NCBI GenBank assembly: GCA_949487015.1
Contig: CATAQZ010000121.1
Location: 1-10,946 of the forward strand
Reading direction: 5' to 3'
From: Flavobacteriales bacterium UBA4585
GTDB taxonomy: Bacteria > Bacteroidota > Bacteroidia > Flavobacteriales > Schleiferiaceae
DNA length: 10,946 nt
Numbering within the stretch: position 1 is the first letter of the stretch; each line of letters starts with the position of its first letter. The notes beneath the pieces are model-generated. The model saw only the letters and a list, made by a program, of their open reading frames with translations, did no database searches and was not told where the DNA came from. This document shows, piece by piece, positions 1-6,490 of this stretch. A program made the position numbers and the translations under genes.

Positions 1-230
1 CACTTTAAAGAGCGGTGCGTTTTGAATCCTTGTGCAGTAAGTTCTGCTCTTTCGTCGGTGCGGTATTTATAGATGCGTGTATTGTTGAAGAAAATCTCGT
101 CACTTTCTAGTACAGAATAATCCGCAGGTGCGCGCCAATCTATAAGTTTGTGCTCATAAGGCCATACAATGCTGAGCAATACAATGACGCCTATGAAGGC
201 GAGGGCGTAGGTATAGAGTTTCTTTTCCAC
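1..230 (-). CDS. Unidentified membrane-anchored protein, N-terminal part (runs off left edge)
   Basis: The complement of 1-230 is open for 76 codons and continues past the left edge. The likely start is a GTG at 230. An in-frame TGA lies six codons upstream and no ATG or TTG falls between. The product begins (M)EKKLYTYALAFIGVIVLLSIVWPYEHK, with a short basic start and one hydrophobic segment at about residues 6-23. That fits an uncleaved membrane anchor or signal sequence. A polar region containing DWRAPADY and ESDEIFFNNTRIYKYR follows and should lie outside the cytoplasm. I do not recognise the family. It is divergent from the carotenoid operon with a 58-bp gap, in which I see no clear TAnnTTTG box for either direction. 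The reading frame is convincing; the exact start is less certain. Confidence 0.6.
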   Translation of the reverse strand, partial: MEKKLYTYALAFIGVIVLLSIVWPYEHKLIDWRAPADYSVLESDEIFFNNTRIYKYRTDERAELTAQGFKTHRSLK

Positions 231-288
231 GATAGAACAACAATATCAATTCAGGCTTGTTTACTAAGTACCTCAAATAAAACGATTC

Positions 289-1776
289 ATGTCTACATCT
301 TCAAGTACAGTTGCGGTGGTTGGTGCGGGAATAGCAGGACTCAGTGCTGCAATTCGCTTGGCTGTCGCGGGTAAGAAGGTCATCGTCTTTGAACAGAATA
401 CGTATACAGGCGGAAAAGTAACTGCATTTGAAAAGAAGGGGTTCCGTTTTGATATGGGGCCTTCGTTGTTTACGCTTCCTTACCTGGTGGACGAATTGTT
501 TGAATTGGCGGGGAAAAATCCACGCGACTATTTCAACTACCACACACATGATGAGGTATGCCGATATTTTTGGGACGATGGAACGAAACTGACGTTGTAT
601 CCTTCCATAGCGAAAAACGAAGCTGCTGTAGCATCCGTTTTCGGCGCCACAGAAGGGGAGAAATTGCGGAATTATTTTGAACAGGCGAGAGTTAAGTATG
701 ATTTAACGGCGCCTTTTTTTCTGGAAAAGAGTTTGCACAGGATTGGGACATTCTTGACCCCAGCAGTTATGAAAGTGCTAAAAGAAGTGCCAAAGCTCGG
801 TTTATTTTCCACTTTACACGAAGAGAACGAAAAAGTATTTGACGCACCGAAGTTGGTTCAATTGTTCAACAGATACGCCACTTATAATGGATCGTCGCCC
901 TACCAAACTCCAGGTATTATGCAGATGATCACTCATTTGGAGCACAGTTTGGGTACCCATTTTCCAGTAGGAGGGATGCACGAAATTTCACAAAGCTTAA
1001 CGCGTTTGGCGAAAGAGTTAGGGGTCCGTTTTGAATTGGGTACTAGGGTAGAGGAGTTTATCATAGCGAAGAAGTCCATTGCTGGATTAGTAGCGGGAGG
1101 AAAGCAATGGGCAGTTGACCAATTGGTATGCAACACCGACGTGAAGCATGCCTACAAGTACCTCATGCCAGAACAAGTGAAGCGTCCTAAGAAGAGCCTC
1201 GCGCAAGAACCCAGTTCGAGCGCGCTCATTTTTTACTGGGGTCTATCTACTCAATTTCCTGAACTGGATCTGCACAATATCATCTTCAGCGAAGATTACG
1301 AAACAGAATTCAAACACATTCAGTCCAATGGTCCATTTTGGGAGGACCCTACTGTATATGTGCACATTTCAAACCGTTTAGAACCTAACGATGCACCAAA
1401 GGGCAAAGACAGCTGGTTTGTGATGGTCAATACCCCTTATGATCAAGGGCAAGATTGGGAGGCGATTGTGCCGATGGTCCGTAAGAAAGTTCTAGAACGT
1501 ATCTCAACGGCGTTGGGAACGGCTATTGAACCGCTGATTGAATTGGAAGAAGTCCTCCGGCCACAAGACATTGAGCAACGCACCTCTAGTGTAGGTGGTG
1601 CACTTTATGGAACCAGTTCTAATGACCGGATGGCCGCATTTTTACGCCACTCGAATAAAAGTAACTCCGTCAAAGGGTTGTATTTTTGTGGGGGGTCAGC
1701 GCATCCAGGCGGTGGCGTTCCGCTTTGCTTGCTGAGTGGCAAAATTGCTGCAGAATGGCTGGTTGAAGATGCTTAA
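289..1776 (+). CDS. crtD: CrtI-family carotenoid desaturase, probably 1-hydroxycarotenoid 3,4-desaturase CrtD
   Basis: This is an FAD-dependent amine-oxidase-fold desaturase of 495 residues, normal length for the phytoene desaturase family. The N-terminal dinucleotide-binding fold is seen as VVGAGIAG at residues 10-17. The acidic residue at the end of the second strand is E35 in VIVFEQN, and the family GGK motif is at 41-43. The C-terminal FAD and substrate signature, HPGGGVPLCLLSGK, begins at H472. The CrtI family includes phytoene desaturases, ketolases, diapocarotenoid oxidases and CrtD. I choose CrtD because the next, overlapping gene is a CruF-type 1,2-hydratase, whose 1'-hydroxy product is the CrtD substrate on the way to myxol- or saproxanthin-type pigments. 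The Bacteroidota-like setting also fits. It should act at the inner membrane. Family membership is secure; the specific reaction is inferred from context. Start is ATG at 289. Confidence 0.78.
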   Translation: MSTSSSTVAVVGAGIAGLSAAIRLAVAGKKVIVFEQNTYTGGKVTAFEKKGFRFDMGPSLFTLPYLVDELFELAGKNPRDYFNYHTHDEVCRYFWDDGTKLTLYPSIAKNEAAVASVFGATEGEKLRNYFEQARVKYDLTAPFFLEKSLHRIGTFLTPAVMKVLKEVPKLGLFSTLHEENEKVFDAPKLVQLFNRYATYNGSSPYQTPGIMQMITHLEHSLGTHFPVGGMHEISQSLTRLAKELGVRFELGTRVEEFIIAKKSIAGLVAGGKQWAVDQLVCNTDVKHAYKYLMPEQVKRPKKSLAQEPSSSALIFYWGLSTQFPELDLHNIIFSEDYETEFKHIQSNGPFWEDPTVYVHISNRLEPNDAPKGKDSWFVMVNTPYDQGQDWEAIVPMVRKKVLERISTALGTAIEPLIELEEVLRPQDIEQRTSSVGGALYGTSSNDRMAAFLRHSNKSNSVKGLYFCGGSAHPGGGVPLCLLSGKIAAEWLVEDA

Positions 1777-2413
1777 TATGTTGCAAATCAAAGAATTAAT
1801 AAAGTCTTATGCCGGGTGGGTGTTGGTGCTTTTCCACACCATAGGTTTGTTTTTGCTGGGCGGCGAATGGCGCGACCAATTAGTAGTTCTCACGCCGTTT
1901 AACCTCTTGTTACTTGCGGGCTTATTTTTGTATACGTCAGAGCGGCCCACAGTCAAATGGGCCTATTATCTACCCATTTTGCTCGGTTTTATCATAGAAC
2001 TGATTGGGACAAACACAGGATTTCCTTTTGGTGCCTATGAGTATGGAACGGCTCTAGGTCCAGGTATTATGGGGACGCCCTTTATGATTGGTATTTTATG
2101 GTGGGTGCTGATTCGTTCGTTTTATGATCTTACTGGGGTCCGATTCCAAAGTGTTTGGATGCGCAGCATACTCACTGGACTCGCCATGACCGCAATGGAT
2201 GTCTTGATTGAGCCTGTAGCAATTGAATTGACCTATTGGGAATGGGATGCAGTCGCAGTACCCATGGAGAATTACCTCGCTTGGTTCGTTTTGAGTACAC
2301 TTTTTGCCCGATTAACGGCATCCGGGGATGTTCGTAATCCTTTGAGTATCTGGGTTATTGTTGTGCTTTCAGTATTCTTTTTTGTTTTAGGATCGTTGTA
2401 CGCGATGCAGTAA
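1769..2413 (+). CDS. cruF: DUF422 / CruF-type carotenoid 1,2-hydratase-like membrane protein
   Basis: This is a polytopic membrane protein of 214 residues with hydrophobic segments at about 16-31, 38-55, 65-80, 99-115, 131-150, 168-180 and 192-211. It carries hallmarks of the DUF422 carotenoid biosynthesis family: ELIGTNTGFPFGAYEY at 77-92, LGPGIMGTPF at 96-105, TAMDVLIEP at 141-149 and ENYLAWF at 167-173. CruF members add water across the 1,2 double bond of the acyclic end of gamma-carotene or lycopene. The acidic residues E77, D144 and E148 sit in conserved blocks. The ATG at 1769 overlaps the crtD stop by 8 bp, which suggests translational coupling. An in-frame ATG at 1778 is an alternative, and the GTG at 1736 would give an unlikely long overlap. 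Some DUF422 proteins have other carotenoid roles, so hydratase activity is inferred. Confidence 0.78.
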   Translation: MLNMLQIKELIKSYAGWVLVLFHTIGLFLLGGEWRDQLVVLTPFNLLLLAGLFLYTSERPTVKWAYYLPILLGFIIELIGTNTGFPFGAYEYGTALGPGIMGTPFMIGILWWVLIRSFYDLTGVRFQSVWMRSILTGLAMTAMDVLIEPVAIELTYWEWDAVAVPMENYLAWFVLSTLFARLTASGDVRNPLSIWVIVVLSVFFFVLGSLYAMQ

Positions 2414-2418
2414 AAAAG

Positions 2419-2443
2419 AAACCCCCGCCAAAGGCGAGGGTTT
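2419..2443 (-). terminator. Intrinsic terminator between the convergent crtD-cruF and PspC operons
   Basis: The plus strand reads AAACCC-C-CGCC, loop AAA, GGCG-A-GGGTTT. That is a 10-bp stem with one C/A mismatch and a three-base loop. On the minus strand the hairpin is followed by CTTTTTTA, a good U-tract, so it should mainly stop transcripts from the PspC gene. On the plus strand only TTTACG follows, so termination of crtD-cruF would be weaker. It lies 6 bp past the cruF stop codon. Confidence 0.8.
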
Positions 2444-2471
2444 ACGTTCAGAATTAGGCCAGGGTACGGGC

Positions 2472-4109
2472 CTACCGGTCTTTTAGTTTCTTTAACTCTA
2501 GCTCCAGTTCTTCTAGTTTTCGTTCAATGGATTCCTCCATTTCGTCGAGGTTATCTTCAATGGATTCCTCTACCTCTTTCGTATTGTAGTATTGAATCGT
2601 TGAACAGTCGGTACAGGACAATCCATCTGGCGTCATTTCCCAAAGGTGTCCAAGCATATCGTCGTCGTACATATCTTGAACGTTACGGATGTCGTACATA
2701 ATGTTTTCAATGCTCTCGTCTAAATAGACCGTTGCACCTACAGGTAAACGCAGTGTGACCTTCAAATCTTGTCCTCTGTATAAAGATTCTTTTGGCACGG
2801 TGAAGTATTCGCTTAGTTGCAATGCTTCGCCTTCTTGTGCAGTAGAGTAGTCAAAGGATTGTGCTCGCGTACGGGCATCGGAATGGTTTCGACCACTAGC
2901 AGCATGTTTCAATTCAAGACTTGCAGTGGAAGATCGGGTCGCCTCTATATTGAATCGGACATTTTCAATATGTAGTAATTCGTCTTCTACATCAAAGAAA
3001 AACCCTTGCTCGTCTTCAAGAATGTCTGCGGTGATATCAAAACTCATTCCTGATAAAGTGATTTGATCAGTTTCTGTTGCACGTTCTCTAAAGTCGGTAA
3101 TAAGCGAACCTGCGCTGATGAAAATGAGGATCAATCCAACGATGAAACTAGCAATTCCAGAGAAGGAGAGGAGTTTCGAATTGGTCAATTCTCGTCCAAA
3201 TATTTTAGCGAGGAAAACCACCAAAGCAAACAAAGGCAGTAATAGAGTGAGTAAAGTACCCACGCGTAATGCGAGTAAACGCCATCCGCTGCCGAATATT
3301 GCTTCAGCCCCGTCAAGACCATAGATGTAGCCGTTAAGGCTGATAAAGTTGAACCCGTCTAAGTTCCAAGTACTCCCGAAAATTCCAAGCAACGCTACGA
3401 TGAGGGTAAAAGCGATCATTGCTCCTGCAATGGCTAACAAGACACCGATAAACTTAAAAATGAATGAAAAAATAGATCCGATTCCGTTCACTATAAAAGA
3501 AACGAAACTGTTGACTCCCGATTTGATTTTCTCGGTGGAAGTATAATCTTCAACTTTTGTAAAAAGCTTCTCAATATTATTGAGATTAACAGCCTCACCA
3601 CGCATTTGGAGTTTTTGAGCAGTTGTTTTGGCCTCTGGAATGGCGGCCCAAAGAATCACATAGGTTATGAACCCAATACCCGTGAAAAAGAGTAAGATTA
3701 AAAACAGTACTCGAATCCAAACGGGGTCGATGTCAAAATAGGCACCGATACCACTGCAGACACCGCCAATAACCTTTTCGTCCGGATTTCTGAAGAACCG
3801 TCGGGTTTGTTTGCTGCTTGACTTTGGCGCGTCAGTTTCAGACTCGTCTATGAAGGCTTCTGGTTGTCCTAAAGTCTCGATGATGAATTCAACATCAGCT
3901 AAGCCAACGACTTGGGCGCCAGTTTCCTTCATGCGTAGGTTGAATATTTCGGCAATCCTAGCTTCTATATCCGCAATGATTTCTTCACCGCTTTCTTCTT
4001 TACCCAAAGCAGTTTTGACATTGGACAGGTAGGTTTTAAACTTTTCATAGGCCACTTCATCAAGGTGGAAGATGATGCCTGCAAGGTTGATGTTTATTGT
4101 TTTATTCAT
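2472..4109 (-). CDS. PspC-domain membrane protein with Bacteroidota-type extracytoplasmic tail
   Basis: This is a 545-residue membrane protein. Residues 1-92 form a small N-terminal domain typical of long Bacteroidota PspC proteins (NINLAGIIFHLDEVAYEKFKTYL and so on). Residues 103-160 are a PspC domain with RNPDEKVIGGVCSGIGAYFDIDP and one membrane segment. Further hydrophobic segments lie at about 206-243, 277-303 and 314-336. A polar region at 345-490 resembles adhesin or beta-helix domains next to PspC. It ends in W490-EMTPDGL and a CxxC pair, C499 and C502. The last 33 residues are three 11-residue coiled-coil repeats. PspC in Proteobacteria is an envelope-stress sensor of phage-shock proteins; I see no PspA here, so the role is only inferred to be envelope-related. 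Its ATG overlaps the PadR stop by 4 bp (ATGA), so it is co-translated with its probable regulator. Confidence 0.85.
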   Translation of the reverse strand: MNKTININLAGIIFHLDEVAYEKFKTYLSNVKTALGKEESGEEIIADIEARIAEIFNLRMKETGAQVVGLADVEFIIETLGQPEAFIDESETDAPKSSSKQTRRFFRNPDEKVIGGVCSGIGAYFDIDPVWIRVLFLILLFFTGIGFITYVILWAAIPEAKTTAQKLQMRGEAVNLNNIEKLFTKVEDYTSTEKIKSGVNSFVSFIVNGIGSIFSFIFKFIGVLLAIAGAMIAFTLIVALLGIFGSTWNLDGFNFISLNGYIYGLDGAEAIFGSGWRLLALRVGTLLTLLLPLFALVVFLAKIFGRELTNSKLLSFSGIASFIVGLILIFISAGSLITDFRERATETDQITLSGMSFDITADILEDEQGFFFDVEDELLHIENVRFNIEATRSSTASLELKHAASGRNHSDARTRAQSFDYSTAQEGEALQLSEYFTVPKESLYRGQDLKVTLRLPVGATVYLDESIENIMYDIRNVQDMYDDDMLGHLWEMTPDGLSCTDCSTIQYYNTKEVEESIEDNLDEMEESIERKLEELELELKKLKDR

Positions 4110-4438
4110 AATGGGGTCGAAGTAAGTTGTTCAACGGCGTTGTTCAGGTTTTCCCAGGTACCTTTTAGTTCTAATTGGAAAGCACGTCCTTGCGCGCTAA
4201 GGCTGTAGTATTTACGCGGGGGGCCAGCGTTGCTTTCTTCCCAGCGGTATTCTAACAGATCGGCATTTTTAAGTCGCGTTAGCAAAGGGTAGAGGGTTCC
4301 TTCGACAACGATGAGTTCAGCACCTTTGAGCCGCTCAATAATGTCTGATGCGTAGGCATCCCCGTTACTTAGAATGCCAAGAATGCAATATTCTAAGACG
4401 CCCTTGCGCATTTGTGCTTTTGTATTTTCAATCTTCAT
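4106..4438 (-). CDS. PadR-family transcriptional regulator
   Basis: This is a 110-residue winged-helix repressor, typical length for the short PadR class. Residues 10-80 hold the DNA-binding domain: MRKGVLEYCILGIL (helix 1), the recognition region VEGTLYPLLTRLKNADLLE at 45-63, and the wing PPRKYYSLSAQG at 73-84. The C-terminal helix (about 85-107) should form the dimer. The start MKIENTKAQMRKG is the form usual in this phylum, so I keep the ATG at 4438 although it overlaps the end of the upstream gene by 11 bp. A later ATG at 4411 would remove the overlap but lose the conserved N-terminus. It sits between the DUF4252 and PspC genes and overlaps both. PadR proteins often repress their own operon, and a palindrome in the upstream promoter is a candidate target. 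The effector is unknown. Confidence 0.9.
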   Translation of the reverse strand: MKIENTKAQMRKGVLEYCILGILSNGDAYASDIIERLKGAELIVVEGTLYPLLTRLKNADLLEYRWEESNAGPPRKYYSLSAQGRAFQLELKGTWENLNNAVEQLTSTPL

Positions 4439-4895
4439 CTAAAGTCTTTGTCAATGTGAAATCACCGTAAAAGGTGAGTAATATGGTGCTTGCATCTTCA
4501 CGAATTAAAAAGTGAGCTTCATCAAATCGGGTTCTACTCCCTCGTATGAACAGGATATGGTCTTGGCCATCATCATCTTCGATTGGAACTTTTTTGTAGC
4601 GCGCCTTATTGAGGAATCGCTCCCATTCGCTGCTTACTTCTTTGATGTAACGCTCATCTGAAATCCGCAACCATTGCACCCGTTTGATTTCACCGTTAAG
4701 GGTGCGTTCGAAGTTTCCATTAGCAAAATCAATATCTAATGGGAGTGCGCTGAGCAATGATCCACCAAAACTGAAGCCAGAAACGTAAGGTTTGGGCTCA
4801 TATTCTTCGTAAAGTTCATCCGCCAATCCTTTTGTTTGACCGAATGCGCCTGTAGTACATGCAATAAGTACGAGGTGTAGGATGTATTTTTTCAT
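4428..4895 (-). CDS. DUF4252-like exported protein, first gene of the PadR-PspC operon
   Basis: The product is a small secreted or lipid-anchored protein of 155 residues. A signal sequence occupies about residues 1-20 (MKKYILHLVLIACTTGAFGQ). Two processing routes are possible. LIAC at 10-13 fits a lipobox, giving a lipoprotein with C13 as first residue; AFG-Q at 17-20 fits ordinary signal peptidase. The mature part ends ASTILLTFYGDFTLTKT, like the end of DUF4252 proteins. Together with the central acidic-basic segment, this is why I suggest that family; the match is from memory and moderate. The molecular function is unknown. It is the first gene after the promoter, overlaps PadR by 11 bp, and is expected to be co-regulated with PspC, which suggests an envelope role. 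Confidence 0.68.
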   Translation of the reverse strand: MKKYILHLVLIACTTGAFGQTKGLADELYEEYEPKPYVSGFSFGGSLLSALPLDIDFANGNFERTLNGEIKRVQWLRISDERYIKEVSSEWERFLNKARYKKVPIEDDDGQDHILFIRGSRTRFDEAHFLIREDASTILLTFYGDFTLTKTLDED

Positions 4896-4914
4896 TAACC
4901 AATTTTATTTGAGG

Positions 4915-4952
4915 CAAAGATATATGTTAAAATAGGTACTATGCAATGCAAA
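4915..4952 (-). promoter_or_regulatory. Bacteroidota-type promoter of the DUF4252-padR-pspC operon
   Basis: On the minus strand TATCTTTG (4922 down to 4915) matches the Bacteroidota -7 consensus TAnnTTTG exactly. A -33 element could be ATTG at 4947-4944, 21 bp upstream, or TTTG at 4952-4949, 26 bp upstream; the first spacing is the normal one. Transcription would start near 4910, leaving a leader of about 15 bases before the ATG at 4895. Confidence 0.72.
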
Positions 4953-4956
4953 GTAC
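4936..4956. promoter_or_regulatory. 21-bp palindrome overlapping the -33 element; candidate PadR operator
   Basis: The arms GTACT-a-TGCA and TGCA-a-AGTAC flank a central A at 4946. Nine of ten positions in each arm pair; only the A/A at 4941 and 4951 do not. The dyad covers both possible -33 boxes of the promoter for the operon that encodes PadR, so a bound repressor would block RNA polymerase. Binding by this PadR is inferred from position and family habit. Confidence 0.6.
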
Positions 4957-4994
4957 TATAATTTTTTATTTCTTCTTTGGTGTAGTGCTGAAAA

Positions 4995-5008
4995 TCTCGA
5001 TAACGAGA
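4995..5008. repeat. Short inverted repeat in the 4896-5128 intergenic region
   Basis: TCTCG-ATAA-CGAGA is a perfect 5-bp dyad with a 4-base centre, midway between the divergent DUF4252 and CarF-family genes. There is no T-tract, so it is not a standard terminator. It could be a binding site or chance. Confidence 0.4.
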
Positions 5009-5063
5009 CTAAATATATACAGGAGTGTCGTTTTCGCTCAGCTCAGCTATCTCACTATCTGTT

Positions 5064-5084
5064 TATGAGAATTTCATAGTACCT
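5064..5084. promoter_or_regulatory. Dyad plus repeat of the operator half-site upstream of the CarF-family gene
   Basis: TATGA-GAATT-TCATA at 5064-5078 is a 15-bp dyad. Overlapping it, CATAGTACCT at 5075-5084 is an exact inverted copy of AGGTACTATG at 4934-4943, which forms one edge of the candidate PadR operator. The element ends 44 bp before the ATG at 5129. A weak -7-like box, TAAGTTTC, follows at 5105-5112 with one mismatch to TAnnTTTG and no clear -33 element. A regulatory role is inferred. Confidence 0.4.
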
Positions 5085-5128
5085 CTCGACACGGTTTATT
5101 GAGATAAGTTTCTGTAAATAAATAGATT

Positions 5129-5677
5129 ATGGAAATTGTAAACGTAGTAGTCGAAGTTTTGCTGTTGTATTTGTTATTGGACTTTTTGACAGGAGTAGTT
5201 CATTGGTGGATGGATCGCTACGGTCGAGAAGATATGCCCATTGTAGGTAAAGCGATTATAGAAATCAATACATGGCACCATGCGAATCCGCGAAAAATGA
5301 TAACCAGAAGTTATTGGTATTTGTGTAAATCGGGTTGGGCAGGTGTTGCAGTGATGCTTTTGGCGGTTTACTTCATTACAGGATCGGTAGCTTGGCAATG
5401 GTGGTTCATTGCGATTTTAGGTGCGAATGCAAATATCGTTCACCAATGGGCGCACAAGTTTCCCGATGAAAAACCGAGACTTATACATTGGCTGCAACAA
5501 TTTAAAGTGCTTCAGCGTCCGCAAGATCATGCAAGACACCATACGAAACCTGAAACGCGCTCGTATTGCACCTACACGCCCTGGCTCAATCCTATTTTAG
5601 ATAGTACTAGGTTCTGGTTCGCAGTGGAGCGGGTGCTTTCATGGTTTAAAATCTACACGACGGATCGCGTTCATTAA
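5129..5677 (+). CDS. CarF/TMEM189 (Kua) family lipid desaturase, candidate plasmanylethanolamine desaturase
   Basis: This is a 182-residue membrane enzyme of the lipid-desaturase family that includes Myxococcus CarF, human PEDS1/TMEM189 and plant FAD4. The di-iron histidine clusters are visible: DFLTGVVHWW (H25), TWHHANPRKM (H50, H51), NIVHQWAH (H105, H109) and DHARHH (H134, H137, H138). The conserved tail YCTYTPWLNPIL follows at 146-157. Hydrophobic segments are at about 4-24 and 68-98. CarF and PEDS1 make the vinyl-ether bond of plasmalogens; FAD4 instead makes a trans double bond in phosphatidylglycerol acyl chains. From memory, the human protein has extra histidines before the last cluster (DWH, KHHRIHH), which here read QFK and QDHARHH, so the reaction is not settled. 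It stands alone, divergent from the PadR operon. Its end is 5 bp from the convergent methyltransferase. Confidence 0.85.
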   Translation: MEIVNVVVEVLLLYLLLDFLTGVVHWWMDRYGREDMPIVGKAIIEINTWHHANPRKMITRSYWYLCKSGWAGVAVMLLAVYFITGSVAWQWWFIAILGANANIVHQWAHKFPDEKPRLIHWLQQFKVLQRPQDHARHHTKPETRSYCTYTPWLNPILDSTRFWFAVERVLSWFKIYTTDRVH

Positions 5678-5682
5678 ATGAG

Positions 5683-6486
5683 TTAAGCGATTTCCTTTCG
5701 AGCGCGTATGGCATAGACGAGTGGGAAGAAGCCTTCCTTTCCTTTAATTTGGAATTGGCCCGGTGCTTTTTCAGTATGCTCGAAGAGGGCATATGGACTC
5801 CAATCACTTTCGCCGAAGAAGGTCAAGGAACGCTCAGGATGATCTACGATGGGTAAGATCAGGTCACTGATACTGTGGTTCCAGGTATAATTTACCATTT
5901 GATCGGCTTCAGGGGCAGCATAACTACCGGCGCGGTCTTCAATAATGACTCCAGTATTGAAATATGGGTATTTAATTTCCTTAAACTCTTCATCAAGGAT
6001 CCACAATACGGGATGGAAATCCACCAAAACGAGCGATCCACCGGGCTTTAAGTAAGCAAATGCCGCGTCCATCCACGCTTTAGCGGAAGGATGCCAGCCT
6101 ACCACGCCGTAAGAGGCAAAGACGACATCAAAGGTGTTTTCTAAATGAGGAAGTATTTGCAAAACATCGGATTCAACAAAGGTAACTTGTGTGCCACACG
6201 CTGTATTCAACTTTTCCGCTTGCTGGATTGCCTCTGGACTAAAATCAAGACCTACAACGCGGGATGCACCTAAGGTCGCTAGACTGATGGTATCCTGTCC
6301 AAAGTGACATTGCAGGTGGAGTACGCTTTTACCCTTTAAATTTGGCAATACATTCCGTTCTATGGAGTGGAGTGATTGCTGGTGTTCTATGAATGAAGCG
6401 TTATTGTAAAAAGCAGATTGTGGGTGCAGACTTGCCCAATGGTCCCAAAGCGCGCGATTCTGCTCTAAGTATTGTTGGTGTTCCAT
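5683..6486 (-). CDS. Class I SAM-dependent methyltransferase
   Basis: The product is a 267-residue Rossmann-fold methyltransferase. Motif I is SVLHLQCHFGQDT at about 54-66, where the more usual D and GxG are HLQCHFG. The ribose-binding acid is D81 in GLDFSPEAI. A further acidic end, VESDVL, is at 104-109. FDVVFASYGVVGWHP at 119-133 and LKPGGSLVLVDFHP at 146-159 are the later motifs. The C-terminal part (160-267), with TWNHSISD and FEHTEKAPGQF, is of the type seen in soluble small-molecule methyltransferases; the acceptor cannot be read from sequence. It starts 4 bp after the exported protein gene and is probably co-transcribed with it, without an obvious functional link. It is expected to be cytoplasmic. 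Confidence 0.88.
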   Translation of the reverse strand: MEHQQYLEQNRALWDHWASLHPQSAFYNNASFIEHQQSLHSIERNVLPNLKGKSVLHLQCHFGQDTISLATLGASRVVGLDFSPEAIQQAEKLNTACGTQVTFVESDVLQILPHLENTFDVVFASYGVVGWHPSAKAWMDAAFAYLKPGGSLVLVDFHPVLWILDEEFKEIKYPYFNTGVIIEDRAGSYAAPEADQMVNYTWNHSISDLILPIVDHPERSLTFFGESDWSPYALFEHTEKAPGQFQIKGKEGFFPLVYAIRARKEIA

Positions 6487-6490
6487 GGTT

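Noticed and set aside
150..374. Open frame of 74 codons on the plus strand
   Set aside because: It overlaps the start of crtD and the complement of the partial membrane protein, with no family resemblance; it is a chance frame.
3118..4032. Several plus-strand open frames within the PspC gene
   Set aside because: They are shadow frames of a well-supported minus-strand gene, of low complexity with no motif.
4896..5128. Possible small RNA or riboswitch in the divergent intergenic region
   Set aside because: Only short dyads are visible, no long conserved-looking stem set or terminator; binding sites explain it more simply.
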